Assembly: GCA_002421405.1 (NCBI GenBank)
Contig: DIJY01000101.1
Span: forward strand, 1 to 5,479
Origin: Caryophanales bacterium UBA5632
GTDB lineage: Bacteria > Bacillota_I > Bacilli_A > Izemoplasmatales > Hujiaoplasmataceae
Direction: 5' to 3'
DNA: 5,479 bases
Each line of letters starts with the position of its first letter. Position 1 is the stretch's first letter. Made by a program: the position numbers and the translations under genes. The notes under the pieces were generated by a model. The model ran no database searches. It worked only from the letters and a program-made list of their open reading frames with translations, and was not told the DNA's origin. Shown one piece after another: positions 5,433 through 5,479 of this stretch.

Positions 5433-5479
5433 CCAGTTATGGATACTGCTGTACACATTACTCCAGTAATGTATACAGA
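5433..5479 (+). pseudogene. Start of a second decayed Rhs core end (homology arm 2), cut by window end
   Basis: In one frame from 5433 the DNA reads PVMDT-AVHIT-PVMYT before the window ends; the final PVMYT (5463-5477) matches the first arm. In a neighbouring frame 5444-5452 gives Y-C-C, resembling the YAYC motif, but one base too many separates it from the PVMYT codons, so the arm appears frameshifted like the first one. The fragment has no start codon with a ribosome binding site. It most likely introduces another tip gene beyond the window. Confidence 0.6.
5461..5479 (+). repeat. Short direct repeat, copy 2 (Rhs PVMYT motif)
   Basis: This stretch matches 4362-4380 with two mismatches (17 of 19) and codes for the same PVMYT end of the Rhs core. 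It runs to the last base of the window, so its true extent is unknown. Confidence 0.8.

Noticed and set aside
5366..5440. Structured RNA or riboswitch, because GATGAG (5369-5374) pairs with CTCATC (5395-5400) and several G-rich/C-rich pairings compete
   Set aside because: No known riboswitch core is recognisable, the pairings are short, and a terminator is the simpler reading behind a stop codon.
3371..5479. Insertion sequence, integrase, tRNA or CRISPR array in the accessory part
   Set aside because: No transposase or integrase motifs, no terminal inverted repeats with target duplications, no cloverleaf and no regularly spaced repeats are visible.

Overview
The window looks like chromosomal DNA from a low-GC member of the Bacillota or their wall-less relatives (Acholeplasma/Izemoplasma/Erysipelotrichia-like). 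The evidence is the high A+T content, strong AGGAGG-type ribosome binding sites, a Gram-positive style lipoprotein signal, and a rsmE-mtaB gene pair that Bacilli share. TGA serves as a stop codon (mtaB ends in TGA), which argues against mycoplasma code 4. The lineage is an inference from these traits. All genes read on the + strand.

Left part (1-3370), core-like and compact: the 3' end of a JetC/MksF-type SMC ATPase (Wadjet-like, 5' end outside the window). It is followed by a small thioredoxin-fold lipoprotein with its own extended -10 promoter and a clear intrinsic terminator. Then come rsmE (16S rRNA m3U1498 methyltransferase) and mtaB (ms2t6A tRNA methylthiotransferase), one base apart and very likely one transcript. 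No JetD nuclease gene follows jetC in the window.

Middle part (3371-3747): about 375 bases without a gene, very A+T-rich, holding a weak hairpin, a tandem 9-mer and a strong 11-bp-stem terminator. It looks like the border between core genes and an accessory region.

Right part (3748-5479), accessory: an unrecognised membrane protein (possibly FAIM1-like N-terminal beta domain plus C-terminal membrane helices), then a decayed 3' end of an Rhs/YD-repeat protein. Recognisable Rhs-core motifs (YLD, YAYCANNPVMYTD) survive but are scattered over reading frames. They lead into an intact, glycine-rich hydrophobic C-terminal tip with no ribosome binding site of its own. Directly after the tip is a gene with a good ribosome binding site for a three-helix membrane protein, the natural candidate for its immunity protein. 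The window ends exactly inside a second copy of the same Rhs motif (PVMYT), 1,099 bases after the first. The simplest reading is an array of silent 'orphan' Rhs tip/immunity cassettes, each introduced by a short piece of homology that could recombine with a complete rhs gene elsewhere. This array is the most interesting part of the window.
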